A stretch of DNA of 64,000 bases from Diphasiastrum complanatum (lineage: Eukaryota > Streptophyta > Lycopodiopsida > Lycopodiales > Lycopodiaceae), in assembly GCA_029204225.1 (NCBI GenBank), contig CM055100.1:30194149-30258148 (forward strand), in the 5' to 3' direction. Under the pieces are notes generated by a model. That model did not search any database. It saw only the letters and a list, made by a program, of their open reading frames with translations, and was not told where the DNA came from. This document shows positions 62,844-64,000 of the stretch, piece by piece. The translations under genes and the position numbers were made by a program. Numbering within the stretch: the first letter of the stretch is position 1; the number at the start of each line of letters is the position of its first letter.

Positions 62844-64000
62844 ATGGCTGCTCGTCCCATTTGGGATGAGGTGGAGGTGATGCCCGACAAAAAGTGGCGT
62901 TGCCCTTTTTGTCGAAAGCAGTTCACAGGAAACGCCTCTTGGGTTCGAGCACATTTGGGAGGGTTGCAAGTCCGACCCACGGGGGCACGCTACGGGATCG
63001 GCATTTGTATGGTCATCCCCGCTGCGGAGAGGGCTCGCATTATCGAGACATTCTGAGCCAGCTGCTGAGCCCGGCGAGGCGTCCACAGATGCCGCGGACT
63101 CTATTTCTACTGGTGCACCCACTGTCACCGCCCCTCCCACGGGTACACCCACCGCCCCCACCGTCGCATCTGCCCCCGCCACAGCCACTGCATCCGCACC
63201 CGCACCCGCCCCCGCCACCGCCTCTGCCTCCGCCAGTACTCCCCATGGATCCACAGCCTCCACTGCTGCACCTACGGCTCTGCCATCACCGTCAGATCTG
63301 CACGGCCCGTCCACATCCTCCGCTTCTGCACCTGCACCTATGCCACCACCTCCAGATCCGCATCGTCCATCCCAGCCATCCACATCCCGAGGCACCAGAC
63401 AGATGTCCATGCCAGGATCTTTCAGAGAGGGGCAGCATAGAGAGGCCACCAGGACCATAGCACAGATGTTCTATGACCTGAACCTCCCCTTTATCATGGC
63501 ATCATCCCGCATCTTTCGAGAGGCTATCTCGAAAGTTGCAGTCTGCGGGCCCAGCTACACACCACCCACAGCCGACGCACCACGAGGCCCTTTGCTCCAG
63601 GACCGGGTTGCATTAGTCAGAGAGAGACTGGCCGCACTGCACGAGGCTTGGGATAGATACGGCTGTTCCATCATGGTTGATGGGTGGATTGATCGTCACA
63701 GACGTCCACTCATCAACGTGATTGTTTCCAGTAGTTACGGTTCCATGTTCTTGCGCAGCATCGACGCCTCCGAGGCAGAGAGAGTGCATTCGGCCGAGTA
63801 CATTTACGGCATCATTCGCGCGGCGATAGAGGAGGTCGGACCACAGCGCGTTGTCCAGGTATAATATTCTTTCATTAGTTGCTTGCTCATTTGCTGCTTG
63901 ATGTTGATACAATAGTTTTGCGTAGTTTTCGATTGATTGCAATGTGTTTCCGAGCTGTGAACTGATCGTGTGAACGTATCGCGAAAGGTTGTGACGGACA
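62844..64000 (+). CDS. BED-finger / DUF659 hAT-type transposase-like gene (partial, apparent frameshift)
   Basis: ATG 62844 opens MAARPIWDEVEVMPDKKWRC, PFCRKQFTGNASWVRAHLGG, a BED-type zinc finger with CPFC and a following His. This frame ends at 63054-63056. The next frame is open from about the same place through an Ala/Pro/Ser/Thr linker (63060-63400) into a DUF659 domain (FYDLNLPFIMASSRIFREAI; GPLLQDRVALVRERLAALHE; GCSIMVDGWIDRHRRPLINV; FLRSIDASEA; YIYGIIRAAIEEVGPQRVVQ). A +1 shift near 63040-63056, or an unrecognised small intron, joins them. CAG|GTATAA at 63858/63859 and AAAG|GTTGTG at 63987/63988 bound an intron, after which VVTD begins (family VVTDNA). The catalytic C-terminal part lies beyond the window. 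DUF659 proteins are hAT transposases or domesticated derivatives. Confidence 0.8.

Noticed and set aside
62061-63458. Long 465-codon open frame on the - strand
   Set aside because: Antisense shadow of GC-rich linker and simple repeats; the + strand carries BED and DUF659 motifs with matching splice signals.

Overview
The window is eukaryotic nuclear DNA from a land plant with a large, transposon-rich genome. Two single-copy-type host genes with plant-style introns are embedded in Ty1/copia, Ty3/gypsy, LINE, foldback and hAT-type sequence. The scattered (CT)n tracts, kilobase introns and LINE content would fit a fern or another non-seed plant, but the lineage is inference and I cannot name a species.

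Host genes: (1) CTF8, the small subunit of the CTF18-DCC1-CTF8 alternative clamp loader, is on the + strand at 9305-12139. It has three exons, and a ~230 bp TIR element lies in intron 2. (2) A HAD-family glycerol-3-phosphatase / pseudouridine-5'-phosphatase-type gene (plant GPP, animal HDHD1 family) is on the - strand. Five exons can be placed at 58591-58815, 48649-48709, 46300-46447, 31152-31231 and 15710-15827. Phases agree across every junction, the splice sites are canonical and the stop codon is present. Only the first coding exon (HAD motif I) is missing, probably beyond 64000. The gene spans more than 43 kb because its introns (about 9.9, 2.2, 15.1 and 15.3 kb, plus a first intron of more than 5 kb) hold almost every mobile element seen here. 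The two genes converge across a ~3.6 kb AT-rich spacer.

Mobile layout: 1-923 LINE relic ending in (CT)n. 1190-2285 copia fragment (PBS + gag). 3281-~8520 decayed copia with LTRs; its integrase region is replaced by a ~600 bp insert that starts at a perfect 28-nt palindrome. 16634-21609 gag-protease-only copia whose 5' LTR carries an ~800 bp foldback element. 21610-25290 decayed Ty3/gypsy chromovirus-like element. 26332-30886 gag-protease-only copia with full LTRs and TSD TATAG. 31944-32232 five-copy 69-bp repeat with a palindromic core. 33595-38387 LINE flanked by (CT)n on both sides and lacking the RT YADD block. 39304-44504 full-length copia, - strand, TSD TATAC. 45361-46080 gypsy integrase fragment. 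49960-56110 second LINE, split by a 4.1 kb copia (50440-54543, - strand, TSD GGATT). 56120-57800 LINE ORF1 relic fused to a gypsy integrase/chromodomain fragment and LTR-like DNA. 59290-62200 clusters of short palindromic CGAATC/GATTCG, GATCGCGATC and GGAACGCTG motifs. 62218-64000 a BED-finger/DUF659 hAT-type transposase gene, incomplete at the window edge and preceded by a dense GGACGCGTCC array.

All boundaries, translations, splice sites and TSDs were read by eye from the sequence. Family names rest on recognised motifs and were not tested by database search.
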